Position numbers and translations under genes: made by a program. The notes under the pieces were generated by a model. The model was not told the DNA's origin. It was given only the letters and a program-made list of their open reading frames with translations, and did no database searches. Positions 1 through 7,700 of a stretch of 33,771 nt of DNA are shown in pieces (the first letter of the stretch is position 1; each line of letters opens with the position of its first letter). Source of the DNA: Candidatus Nomurabacteria bacterium (lineage in GTDB: Bacteria; Patescibacteriota; Saccharimonadia; Saccharimonadales; Saccharimonadaceae); the NCBI GenBank assembly GCA_031290255.1, contig JAITNW010000002.1, forward strand, positions 1 through 33,771, in the 5' to 3' direction.

Positions 1-11
1 AAGATCTTCAT
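1..11 (-). CDS. Start of a minus-strand gene running off the left edge (partial)
   Basis: Only the first codons (ATG AAG ATC) are inside the window, so the product cannot be named. The call rests on position: read on the minus strand, a GAGG Shine-Dalgarno-like stretch lies about 11 bases before this ATG, and a promoter-like pair lies just upstream. It would be transcribed away from the rest of the window. This is an inference from signals only. Confidence 0.35.
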
Positions 12-38
12 GATTATTTTTTCCTCTTTATTATTCTT

Positions 39-67
39 ATGGTAGCGCGACCTTAAGAACTTTGCAA
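39..67 (-). promoter_or_regulatory. Candidate promoter for the left-edge gene
   Basis: On the minus strand TTGCAA is followed after 17 bases by TACCAT. Predicted transcription start is near position 32, giving a leader of about 20 bases that contains the GAGG site before the ATG at 11. The -10 box is a weak match. Confidence 0.35.
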
Positions 68-98
68 GTCTTTTTTTCTAGTTCTTAGATGTGCGTAA

Positions 99-213
99 GA
101 GAAACCCCCGATACCTAACTCCCAGCATCATTGCGAACCAGTGAAAGCACCCAGAGGGGCTGCTTTCCTGCGTGAGCACTCCTGATGCTGGGGGTTAGGT
201 GTTGGGGGTTTCT
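99..213 (+). repeat. Family C structured repeat, copy 1 (long hairpin with conserved core)
   Basis: The arms at 99-130 and 183-213 pair over about 30 bases with few mismatches, forming a stem whose sequence is unique to this site. Inside is a core shared with the copies at 12813 and 31945: ATTGCGAACCA, a short inner stem, then TGCGTGAGCA. The inner stem here is GAAAGCA/TGCTTTC closed by a CCC-AGA-GGG loop. It fills most of the stretch between the left-edge gene and the small plus-strand gene. It may act as a terminator or be a mobile palindromic element; the function is unknown. Confidence 0.8.
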
Positions 214-278
214 CCACAAATCCCATAATACCAAAAACCAGGCACTTGAGTTCTTCTCCCCCCAAAAAGCTCATTAAA

Positions 279-306
279 TTGACTTTATAACGATGTGTGC
301 TATAAC
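279..306 (+). promoter_or_regulatory. Promoter of the small plus-strand gene
   Basis: TTGACT, a 16-base spacer ending in TGTGC (extended -10), then TATAAC. The start point should be near 313, which puts the ATG at 293 upstream of transcription and selects the ATG at 317. Confidence 0.7.
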
Positions 307-316
307 GAAAAGATAT

Positions 317-520
317 ATGCCTAAAATAAAACCAACCTACACACCCCAAAAATGCTGGGTCAACAACCAACAAAAAGTCTGCCACCCAGACATCTTCACC
401 GCCGAACAATCCGCCCGCCTCATAGAGCAAGAGCACCATCTACCACCAAACTTCCTACACGCCTACAAATGCGAATACGGCAACCATTACCACCTAGCCA
501 GCTCATCCCCTAAGCATTAA
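317..520 (+). CDS. Small Cys/His-containing protein of unknown function (67 aa)
   Basis: The function is not recognised. The protein starts MPKIKPTYTP and carries cysteines in a QKCWV..KVCHP stretch near the N-terminus and a C-terminal YKCEYGNHYHLAS segment, which resembles small CPR proteins with Cys/His-rich ends; metal binding is possible but unproven. The ORF track starts at 293. I choose 317 because a strong extended -10 promoter (279-306) predicts transcription from about 313. The gene converges on tig and its last 11 bases overlap the end of tig. The strong promoter is the best evidence that this short ORF is real. Confidence 0.6.
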   Translation: MPKIKPTYTPQKCWVNNQQKVCHPDIFTAEQSARLIEQEHHLPPNFLHAYKCEYGNHYHLASSSPKH

Positions 521-1784
521 ACTTAGCCAGCTTCTCCAAAGTCCTATCAATCTTCAAACGATTAGCAATATCCGCAATCACCCTCTCATCTTCAAGCTGC
601 TTCGCCGCATTCTCGTCCTTCTTATAGACTTCCTTAAGCTCAGCAACTTTTTGCGCCACCTCGGCATCATCTACTTTCACATCCAATTCTTTCGCCAGCT
701 CCTGCAAAATAATACTAGCCTTCACGCGATCTTCAGCAATCTTTCGTGCTTCCTCATTCCATTTTTCCTCAGAACTACCAGTTTTCTCCAAGAATTCTTC
801 CACCGTAGCCCCACGCGATCGTACATTCTGCTCCAAATCCTGCCTCAAAGCACTTAACTGATCCGCCACCACAGATTGTGGCGCCTCCACAGTACTCGCC
901 GTCACCAACTCCATCACCAACCCATCCCGGTACTTATCTTCCGCACGTTTCTCCGCCTGAGCAACCAGGTTCTTTTTTATATCAGCTTTCAACTCTTTCA
1001 GGGTCTCAAAAGCCCCAGATTTCTTAGCCAACTCATCATCAATCTTTGGCACCTCCACATCATTCACCTGCTTCACTAGCACCTCAAAAACCGTCTTCGC
1101 CCCAGCCAAATCCTGATTATGGTATTCCTTAGGAAAAGTCAGATCCAGCTCAAACTTATCACCAGCTTCATGTCCAATCACTCCATCCTCAAACCCAGGG
1201 ATAAACTCCCCAGACCCCAGCGCCAGCCTAAAATCCTTAGCCGATCCACCCTCAAAAACCACCCCATCTTTCTTGCCAGCAAAATCAATAATCACCTCAT
1301 CGCCCTTTTTTGACTTCCGCTTCACTACCCTAGGCTCAGCATAACTCTTGGCAATCCGCTCCAGCACATCTGTCACATCTGCTGCTTTCACCTCCACCTT
1401 TTCGCGCTTCGCCTTCAGCTTCTTATAATTCCCCAACTTCACCTCTGGCATAATATCCGAAGTCACAGTGAATTCTGCCATTTCGCCAGGCACATACTTC
1501 ACGATATTCACTTGCGGCATAGAAAGTGGCTGAATCTTTTCCGCCTGAAAGATCGCCGGCAACTTCCCCCGAATCGCGATGTCTAGCGTCTCCGAAGCCA
1601 AATCATTTGGATCCACATGTTGCTCCACCACATTCGCCGGAGCCTTCCCTTTGCGAAATCCAGCCACTTTCGTGCCATTCGCCAAACGCTCCAAAGCTTT
1701 CAGCCTCGCCGGCTCCAAGTCAGATTTAGTAAAATTCACAGTAATTTCTACTGATGTGTTGAGTTTTTTGCTAGATGTCTTCAT
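510..1784 (-). CDS. tig: Trigger factor, ribosome-associated chaperone and prolyl isomerase
   Basis: Trigger factor binds the ribosome near the exit tunnel and shields nascent chains. The protein has 424 residues, about the family's usual length. The N-terminal ribosome-binding domain carries the signature GFRKGKAP (residues 42-49). An FKBP-type isomerase domain follows at about residues 150-235 (GDEVIIDFAGKKDG, then LGSGEFIPGFEDGVIGH), and the rest is the helical substrate-binding domain. It is transcribed alone: the oxidase gene upstream ends 46 bases before its start and an extended -10 box sits between them. The start codon follows that box by nine bases, so the mRNA has almost no leader. 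The 3' end overlaps the small convergent gene at 317-520. Confidence 0.97.
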   Translation of the reverse strand: MKTSSKKLNTSVEITVNFTKSDLEPARLKALERLANGTKVAGFRKGKAPANVVEQHVDPNDLASETLDIAIRGKLPAIFQAEKIQPLSMPQVNIVKYVPGEMAEFTVTSDIMPEVKLGNYKKLKAKREKVEVKAADVTDVLERIAKSYAEPRVVKRKSKKGDEVIIDFAGKKDGVVFEGGSAKDFRLALGSGEFIPGFEDGVIGHEAGDKFELDLTFPKEYHNQDLAGAKTVFEVLVKQVNDVEVPKIDDELAKKSGAFETLKELKADIKKNLVAQAEKRAEDKYRDGLVMELVTASTVEAPQSVVADQLSALRQDLEQNVRSRGATVEEFLEKTGSSEEKWNEEARKIAEDRVKASIILQELAKELDVKVDDAEVAQKVAELKEVYKKDENAAKQLEDERVIADIANRLKIDRTLEKLAKFNA

Positions 1785-1793
1785 ATTATATGC

Positions 1794-1802
1794 ATAATAT
1801 CA
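1794..1802 (-). promoter_or_regulatory. Extended -10 promoter of tig
   Basis: On the minus strand TGATATTAT (TG, one base, TATTAT) ends nine bases before the tig ATG. No good -35 box is visible. The predicted leader is 0-3 bases. Confidence 0.55.
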
Positions 1803-1829
1803 TAATCTATGCACCCGCACCACCCCAGA

Positions 1830-3425
1830 TTACTCTGTCACCACTCCTGGGTTATAAGAAGTTCGGAGTTTCCTCACCACTGCCGGCAAACTCGCCTCCA
1901 TCTTGATCCCCGGATTCATAATATTATTCGGATCCAAAATATCTTTCAGTTCACCATAAAATTTCGCTACCTCAAGCTTCATCGCCAAGTTCGTGAACAC
2001 CGCCTTGAGCCTACCCTCCGGCGCACCACCCGCGAGCGAGCCACCACAAAACGTCACCATCTTTGAATAATCCCGCATAAACGCCAGCGCAAATTGCCTA
2101 CCCGGCACCGAAGAAAGATCCACCTTCGGCCGAATACTATAATAATTCGTCAGTGCCGATCCAAACACCGGCAACTTGATCTCATATTTATCAGCAAGCA
2201 CCGGCACCATATCATAATAATCCACCAACCGATTTGGCGGGATATACGCATCGTCCACCAACGGCACGCGCACGCTTTTGAACCCATCATTCAGATAAAT
2301 CGAAAGAATCGATTTCAGCTCCACAAATTCATCATAATTATTTTCATCAGATACCGCAATCTTCGTCTTACCCTGCAGAATCTTATTCAGTTTCTTCACT
2401 TTTCGCGCCCGCCTCCGCATATTCACGTCGTCAAACGCTGCCATCACAAGCATACCGTTTTCTGGCAACTTCTTAAACATCTTCAGCTGCTTACTCCCTT
2501 CGCTTGCCTCCTTAAATAACAGCACATCGTAAGTATTTAGCTCGGATGGCGCAAGTCCAGAAATTGCATGCGATATTCTCAGCGCATGCTTAACATCATT
2601 TGCAAGCATCGCTACATATTGAGGTTTCTCAGCTATCAAATCGCAACTCATAATTAGCTCCGTGACCACTCCAAGCGTACCCTGTGATCCATACAGCACT
2701 GGCAAAATATCAAAAACACCGTTCTTTTGCTTGCACTTCGTAATCAGCGGATAACCACTAAGATTTGTCCCGGGATCTGGTATCGCACGGATAGCCTTCT
2801 CATTATTCGTAATGAGCATATCCACTTTACGGTAAATCTCTCCCTCAAATCCTCGCTCGGCCTTTTTCCGCTCCAATGCCCTAGGTTTAAGCGCAACGGT
2901 CTGAATCACGTCACCGCTGCTAAGTACCACCTCAGCCTGACTCACATAATTCGCAATCGAACCATACTTATGAGACATACTGCCCGAAAAATGATTCGCC
3001 ACCATCCCACCAATTGTAAGACTTGGATTGCCATTCAGTGGTAACGTCAGCCCGTGCAAAGCCAGAGCCGATTGCAATTCGCCCAACTTTACTCCTGCCT
3101 GCAACCTCACTAGTCTCTGCCGCGGGTCAATCTCCAGAATCCGATTCATTTTCTCCATAGAAATTATAATTCCCGACCCAATTGCCGCACCCGTCTCATC
3201 CAGCCCCGTACCGCGCACAGTAATTGGCAAACTCACATTCTTAATCGCGAGCTGATTAGAAAATTTCACAAGCTTGCGAATATCATCAGTATTCTTCGGC
3301 ACCGCCACCACTCTCGGATACATCTTGAGCACCGAGCGATCCGTAGCATAAGCCATCAGCACCAAAGGCGCACTATAAACCGTGCCAACAATATGCTGAT
3401 TCAAATATTTCGCAATTCTATTCAT
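1830..3425 (-). CDS. FAD-linked oxidase of the GlcD/D-lactate dehydrogenase family
   Basis: Flavoproteins of this family oxidise 2-hydroxy acids or related alcohols, but the substrate here cannot be told from sequence. The FAD-binding type 4 domain occupies roughly the first 230 residues, with TVRGTGLDETGAA (the equivalent of the usual RGxGTS loop), NPSLTIGGMVANH and LYGSQGTLGVVTE. The C-terminal cap ends with LDPNNIMNPG, a hallmark of the family. No iron-sulfur domain and no signal peptide are visible, so it is probably cytoplasmic. The ORF track begins at a GTG (3431); I prefer the ATG at 3425, though either is possible. An extended -10 (TGCTAAACT) lies about 20 bases upstream. The desulfurase gene upstream ends at 3468. 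Confidence 0.85.
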   Translation of the reverse strand: MNRIAKYLNQHIVGTVYSAPLVLMAYATDRSVLKMYPRVVAVPKNTDDIRKLVKFSNQLAIKNVSLPITVRGTGLDETGAAIGSGIIISMEKMNRILEIDPRQRLVRLQAGVKLGELQSALALHGLTLPLNGNPSLTIGGMVANHFSGSMSHKYGSIANYVSQAEVVLSSGDVIQTVALKPRALERKKAERGFEGEIYRKVDMLITNNEKAIRAIPDPGTNLSGYPLITKCKQKNGVFDILPVLYGSQGTLGVVTELIMSCDLIAEKPQYVAMLANDVKHALRISHAISGLAPSELNTYDVLLFKEASEGSKQLKMFKKLPENGMLVMAAFDDVNMRRRARKVKKLNKILQGKTKIAVSDENNYDEFVELKSILSIYLNDGFKSVRVPLVDDAYIPPNRLVDYYDMVPVLADKYEIKLPVFGSALTNYYSIRPKVDLSSVPGRQFALAFMRDYSKMVTFCGGSLAGGAPEGRLKAVFTNLAMKLEVAKFYGELKDILDPNNIMNPGIKMEASLPAVVRKLRTSYNPGVVTE

Positions 3426-3446
3426 GACCACCCATTTCTATGTTCT

Positions 3447-3455
3447 AGTTTAGCA
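3447..3455 (-). promoter_or_regulatory. Extended -10 promoter of the FAD oxidase
   Basis: TGCTAAACT on the minus strand predicts transcription from about 3440, a leader of about 15 bases to the ATG at 3425. A five-codon ORF (ATG at 3435, stop at 3418-3420) overlaps the start out of frame. Confidence 0.45.
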
Positions 3456-3467
3456 TAAGTTTTTTGT

Positions 3468-4631
3468 TTAGCCCAGAATCTTTTTCATGACGTCAATCGT
3501 CTTGTCGACATCCTCTTCTCGGATATGGTACCCCAAAGAAAACCTAATTAGTGGCGGGTACTTCTTCACATGGTCAAGGTAATAATGTGCGCAAAAATAT
3601 CCCGTCCGCACCATAATATTCTCACGACTCAGCGCCTCCCCCACCATATGCGAATCCAGCCCCTTAATATAAAACGATATCGTGGGATTTACTTTATGAT
3701 TTACCATATGCACCTTAGGTTGCGCACTCAAAAAATCATAAAGTTTCTGCGTCCGCTCTGCCAAGTTCTTTCGATCCTGCGTACCAATGCCATTCAGCCA
3801 ACGAATCGCCTCACCAAGCGCCACAATCTCCCCCCAAGCCTGCAAGCCTGCCTCAAACTTGGTATAAGCATGGTTCGCCGAATTTGCGGACAACTCATAA
3901 CTATTAAGTTCCACATCATCCACCATCCCACCCCCAATAAATGTCGTATCAATTTTCTTAAACAAATCCCGCCTCACCACCATCACTCCAAGCGACGGTG
4001 CATACATCTTATGTGCCGAAAAACAAACCGCATCCGCCTCAGTCTTCTGCAAAATCTCCGCACTATGCCCCATCGCCTGCGCCGCATCAATAACAATTAC
4101 CCCACCACCCTTATGCACTGCCTTCACGACTTCCTCAATATTTTGCAATCTTCTTCCGTCTACATTCGAGGCACAGTTTAGTACCACCAGCGCCTTATGA
4201 AAGTCATAGCCCTTCACCGGTACCGAGCCATCGTCATTCCGGGTAGTCACCACCCTTTCCACCCCATTTTTCTTTGCATATGCCATCGTCGCAAGAAACG
4301 GCGAATTATGCTCAATATCAGAAGTCACCACTTTGTCAAAAAGCTCTGGCTTGATCTGGCTTAGCAACAAATTAATCCCATAAGTAGTATTAAGCGTATA
4401 AGACACCACATAATCCTTCGCCTTCAACCCCAAATACTTCAATACCAGCGCCCGCGTCTCCTCTACCTTCTCATCAGTCTCCCTCCCCCACCGATATTTC
4501 ACCCTCTCCCCGCAAGAATTATGCCGAGTATAATAACCATTCAGCGCATCAATCACACACCTTGGCCTCAAAGACTGGCAAGCCCCATCCAAATAAACCT
4601 CCCCCTCCCCCAAATAATCAAAATCATCCAT
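3468..4631 (-). CDS. Cysteine desulfurase, SufS/CsdA type (class V aminotransferase fold)
   Basis: PLP enzymes of this group take sulfur from cysteine as an enzyme persulfide and pass it to Fe-S assembly or thiolation. The 387-residue protein shows the PLP-contacting IDAAQ (Asp182), the Schiff-base lysine in FSAHKMYAPS (Lys208) and the persulfide cysteine in RTGYFCAHYY (Cys347), which matches the RxGxxCA pattern of group II desulfurases. His108 in DIEHNS fits the cofactor-stacking histidine. No SufU, SufE or SufBCD gene is nearby, so its partner is unknown. The ATG at 4631 lies six bases after a -10 box, predicting a leaderless mRNA. It is separated from rpoC by a family A repeat. Confidence 0.88.
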   Translation of the reverse strand: MDDFDYLGEGEVYLDGACQSLRPRCVIDALNGYYTRHNSCGERVKYRWGRETDEKVEETRALVLKYLGLKAKDYVVSYTLNTTYGINLLLSQIKPELFDKVVTSDIEHNSPFLATMAYAKKNGVERVVTTRNDDGSVPVKGYDFHKALVVLNCASNVDGRRLQNIEEVVKAVHKGGGVIVIDAAQAMGHSAEILQKTEADAVCFSAHKMYAPSLGVMVVRRDLFKKIDTTFIGGGMVDDVELNSYELSANSANHAYTKFEAGLQAWGEIVALGEAIRWLNGIGTQDRKNLAERTQKLYDFLSAQPKVHMVNHKVNPTISFYIKGLDSHMVGEALSRENIMVRTGYFCAHYYLDHVKKYPPLIRFSLGYHIREEDVDKTIDVMKKILG

Positions 4632-4637
4632 ACATCT

Positions 4638-4646
4638 ATAATAGCA
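4638..4646 (-). promoter_or_regulatory. Extended -10 promoter of the cysteine desulfurase
   Basis: TGCTATTAT on the minus strand, six bases from the ATG. The -35 region is poor. Confidence 0.6.
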
Positions 4647-4666
4647 CAGACAAAAATCAAAAAACA

Positions 4667-4752
4667 GAACGGGCGACAGAGTCTAGGGGCCTCCCCAGAA
4701 AGAAAATTTCTTAAATTTTTTTCTGGGGAAAAGACTCTAGCAGGCCCCGTTC
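4667..4752 (+). repeat. Family A hairpin repeat, divergent copy
   Basis: A near-palindrome with nested stems: GAACGGG/CCCGTTC outside, AGAGTCT/AGACTCT in the middle, CCCCAGAAA/TTTCTGGGG inside. It shares CTAGGGGC, TCCCC and TTTCTTAAATTTTTTT with the other A copies, but all three stems differ from them by paired, compensating changes. It lies between the end of rpoC and the desulfurase promoter, oriented against both genes. A bidirectional terminator role is possible. Confidence 0.85.
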
Positions 4753-4770
4753 AGTATAAGTATATTGTGG

Positions 4771-7700
4771 CTACTCTATCTCAGCGATCTCATCCTCAGT
4801 AGGAATATCCGACTCCGCAGCCCCTTCAGCATAAACAGCCAAAGGCTCCACACCAGTACCCACAGGAATCTTGCGCCCAATAATCACATTCTCCTTGAGA
4901 CCCTTCAGATGATCTACGCGACCCTGAATCGCCGAATTGATCAGCACACGCGTAGTATCCTGGAAAGATGCCGCCGACAAGAACGAGTCTGAGTAGATAG
5001 CAACTTTGGAAATACCCAGTAGCATTTGCACAAACGTCGCCTGCTCCTTACCTTCAGCCTCCAACCTACGATTCGCATCAAGCACCACCGCTCGGCTCAT
5101 AATGTCCCCAGCTACAAACGGCGAATCACCCGGCTCCTCAATCATCACGCGCGAGAACATCTGGCGCACGATAATCTCAAGGTGCTTAGCAGAAATCTCA
5201 TGACCCTGAGCAGCGTAAATTGCCAAAATATCATTCACGATATAGCGCTCAGTCGCTGGAATACCTTTGTACTTCATCAAATCTTGCAAATTGAGCGAAC
5301 CCTCAGAAATCCGATCGCCAATCAGCACACTTTCGCCAGACTTTACAGTAAGAGCATAGTCGGACGGAATTTCAATCTTCACTGGCGCACCCGCCCCTGC
5401 CACCATCACAATCTCATTCTCCGTCAGCTCCACAATCCCATCAAATGGCGCCACGATTGGCTCAGCACCTTTCGCCTTACTAGCAATTACATCGCCAGCT
5501 TTCACGGAAGCGCCGTCTTTTACTTTTGATTTACGTCCATCCAGCGCAATTCTCTCTACCTCGCCAGCTTCAGGAGTAATCTGCACGACATTATAGCGTC
5601 CTTCTTCCCAAATATTCACAATACCGCTAATTGTAGCCATATAAGCTTGCCCCTTTGGCGCGCGCGCCTCCAGAAGTTCCTCAACCCGAGGCAAACCACG
5701 CGAAATCGCACCAGAGCCAGCCACACCAGAGCTATGCTTTGTATCGAGCGTCAGCTGTGTACCAGGCTCACCCACAGATTGTGCCGCAATCACACCCACC
5801 GGCTCATGTAGAGCCACCGTGCGACGCGTCGACATATCAATACCGTAAGCCTTCAAAGGCACCCCATTTGCGCACTCAGTAGTAAGAATACTCTGAATAG
5901 TTGCACCATCAATAGTATCGTCCGCCGCAATCTGATCCGCTACATCCTTAGTAATTAGCTCATCTACATCCAAGCCATACTTCTCAATCTTTTCTGCTGA
6001 ATAGCGCCCAATAATTCGACTCGCAAAGTCAATACCGGTATATTCGCTCTCATGCTTAAAGACCCTAAAACCTGGATCAGCCGCACCGTCTTCTACAGTA
6101 AATACATCTTGTGACACATCTACCAGGCGACGAGTAAGATATCCGGAATCAGCCGTACGTAGCGCAGTAGACACCTGCCCCTGACGCGCACCACGAGTTG
6201 CAATAAACGATTCAAGAGTATTCAGACCCTTCTTGTAACTTGACTTCACCGGAAGCTCAATCTCACGGTTAAACACGTCCACCATGATACCAATCGCTGC
6301 AGACGCAAGCTTAATATTACTTGCCGAACCACGCGCACCAGAGTTAACCATAATTGAGACATTCGTATCAAGCAATGCCAAATTATTTTTGACCAAATCG
6401 CCGATCTTGTTATCCACCTCTCGCCAAGCTGCTACCGTCAAACGGTAACGTTCGTCATCGGTAATCAACCCTTCATCAAACTGCTCAGAAATCATCGCCG
6501 CCTTACCTTCACCCTCAGCCAGCAACACATCCACCTCTGGATAAGTTGGATAATCGTCCTTTGAGGTCGATACCGCTGCAATTGTCTCATATTCAAAAGC
6601 GAGATCCTTGATAGCGTCAGCAGTTTCCACCGTAACATCCGCACCGAACTGATTCATCACGTCGGCCATCACCTTTTTCAAGTGCTTAGAGTTCTGCACG
6701 TCATTATCATAAGGATAATCCTTTGGCAACACTTCATTAAAGAATACTCGCCCAAGCGTAGTATCGCGCTTTTTGCCCTTAGTATGTACCCGAATCGGCG
6801 TTTGGAGCTGAATTATCCCCATATCGTATGCCAACTCTGCCTCGTATACGCTCGTATAGGCTTTGCGTTCAGTCTGCGCCGATGGTTTTTCATAAGTAAG
6901 ATAGTAATTACCAAGTACCACGTCCTGAGAAATCGACAATACTGGCGCACCATCTGCTGGCTTCAGCAAGTTCTTGCCTGCCGTCATCAGCTCTCTAGCT
7001 TCAGCCTGCGCCTCCGCAGACAGCGGCAAATGTACAGCCATTTGGTCACCGTCATAGTCAGCATTAAAACCATTCGCCACGAGCGGATGTAGCTGAATCG
7101 CCTTACCGTCAATCAATTTTGGCTGGAAAGCCTGCACCGACAAACGGTGAAGTGACGGCGCACGGTTTAGTAGCACATATTTGCCCTTAATCACTTCGTC
7201 AAGTGCATCCCAAATGATAATCTCGCCCTGTTCAATCAAACGAGTCGCAGCACGAATATTTGCCGCATGTTCGCCAGTAATCAGCCAGCTAATCACAAAG
7301 GGCTTAAATAGCTCAAGCGCCATCTGCTTCGGCAATCCACATTCATGAATCCGCAGTTCAGGGCCCACCACAATCACCGAGCGACCAGAGTAATCCACGC
7401 GCTTACCCAGCAAGTTCTGACGGAAACGCCCCTGCTTGCCCTTTAAAAGATCCGAAAGGCTCTTCAGCTTACGGCGTCCATTCTGAGAATTCGCCGTTCG
7501 TCCGCCATGAGAAGCATTGTTGTCAATCAGCGCATCCACTGCCTCTTGCAGCATCCGCATCTCATTCCTACAAATTACCTCTGGCGCATTCAAATCAATC
7601 AATTTTTTCAAGCGGTTATTACGGTTAATCACGCGACGATAAAGATCATTAAGATCTGAAGTTGCAAAGCGCCCACCAGCCAAAGAAATCATCGGGCGCA

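Noticed and set aside
293-316. Upstream ATG of the small gene
   Set aside because: It lies in the spacer between the -35 and -10 boxes, so it would not be transcribed from that promoter.
128-439. 103-aa minus-strand ORF near the left edge
   Set aside because: It crosses the family C hairpin and the opposite strand of the promoter-selected small gene, with no initiation signal.
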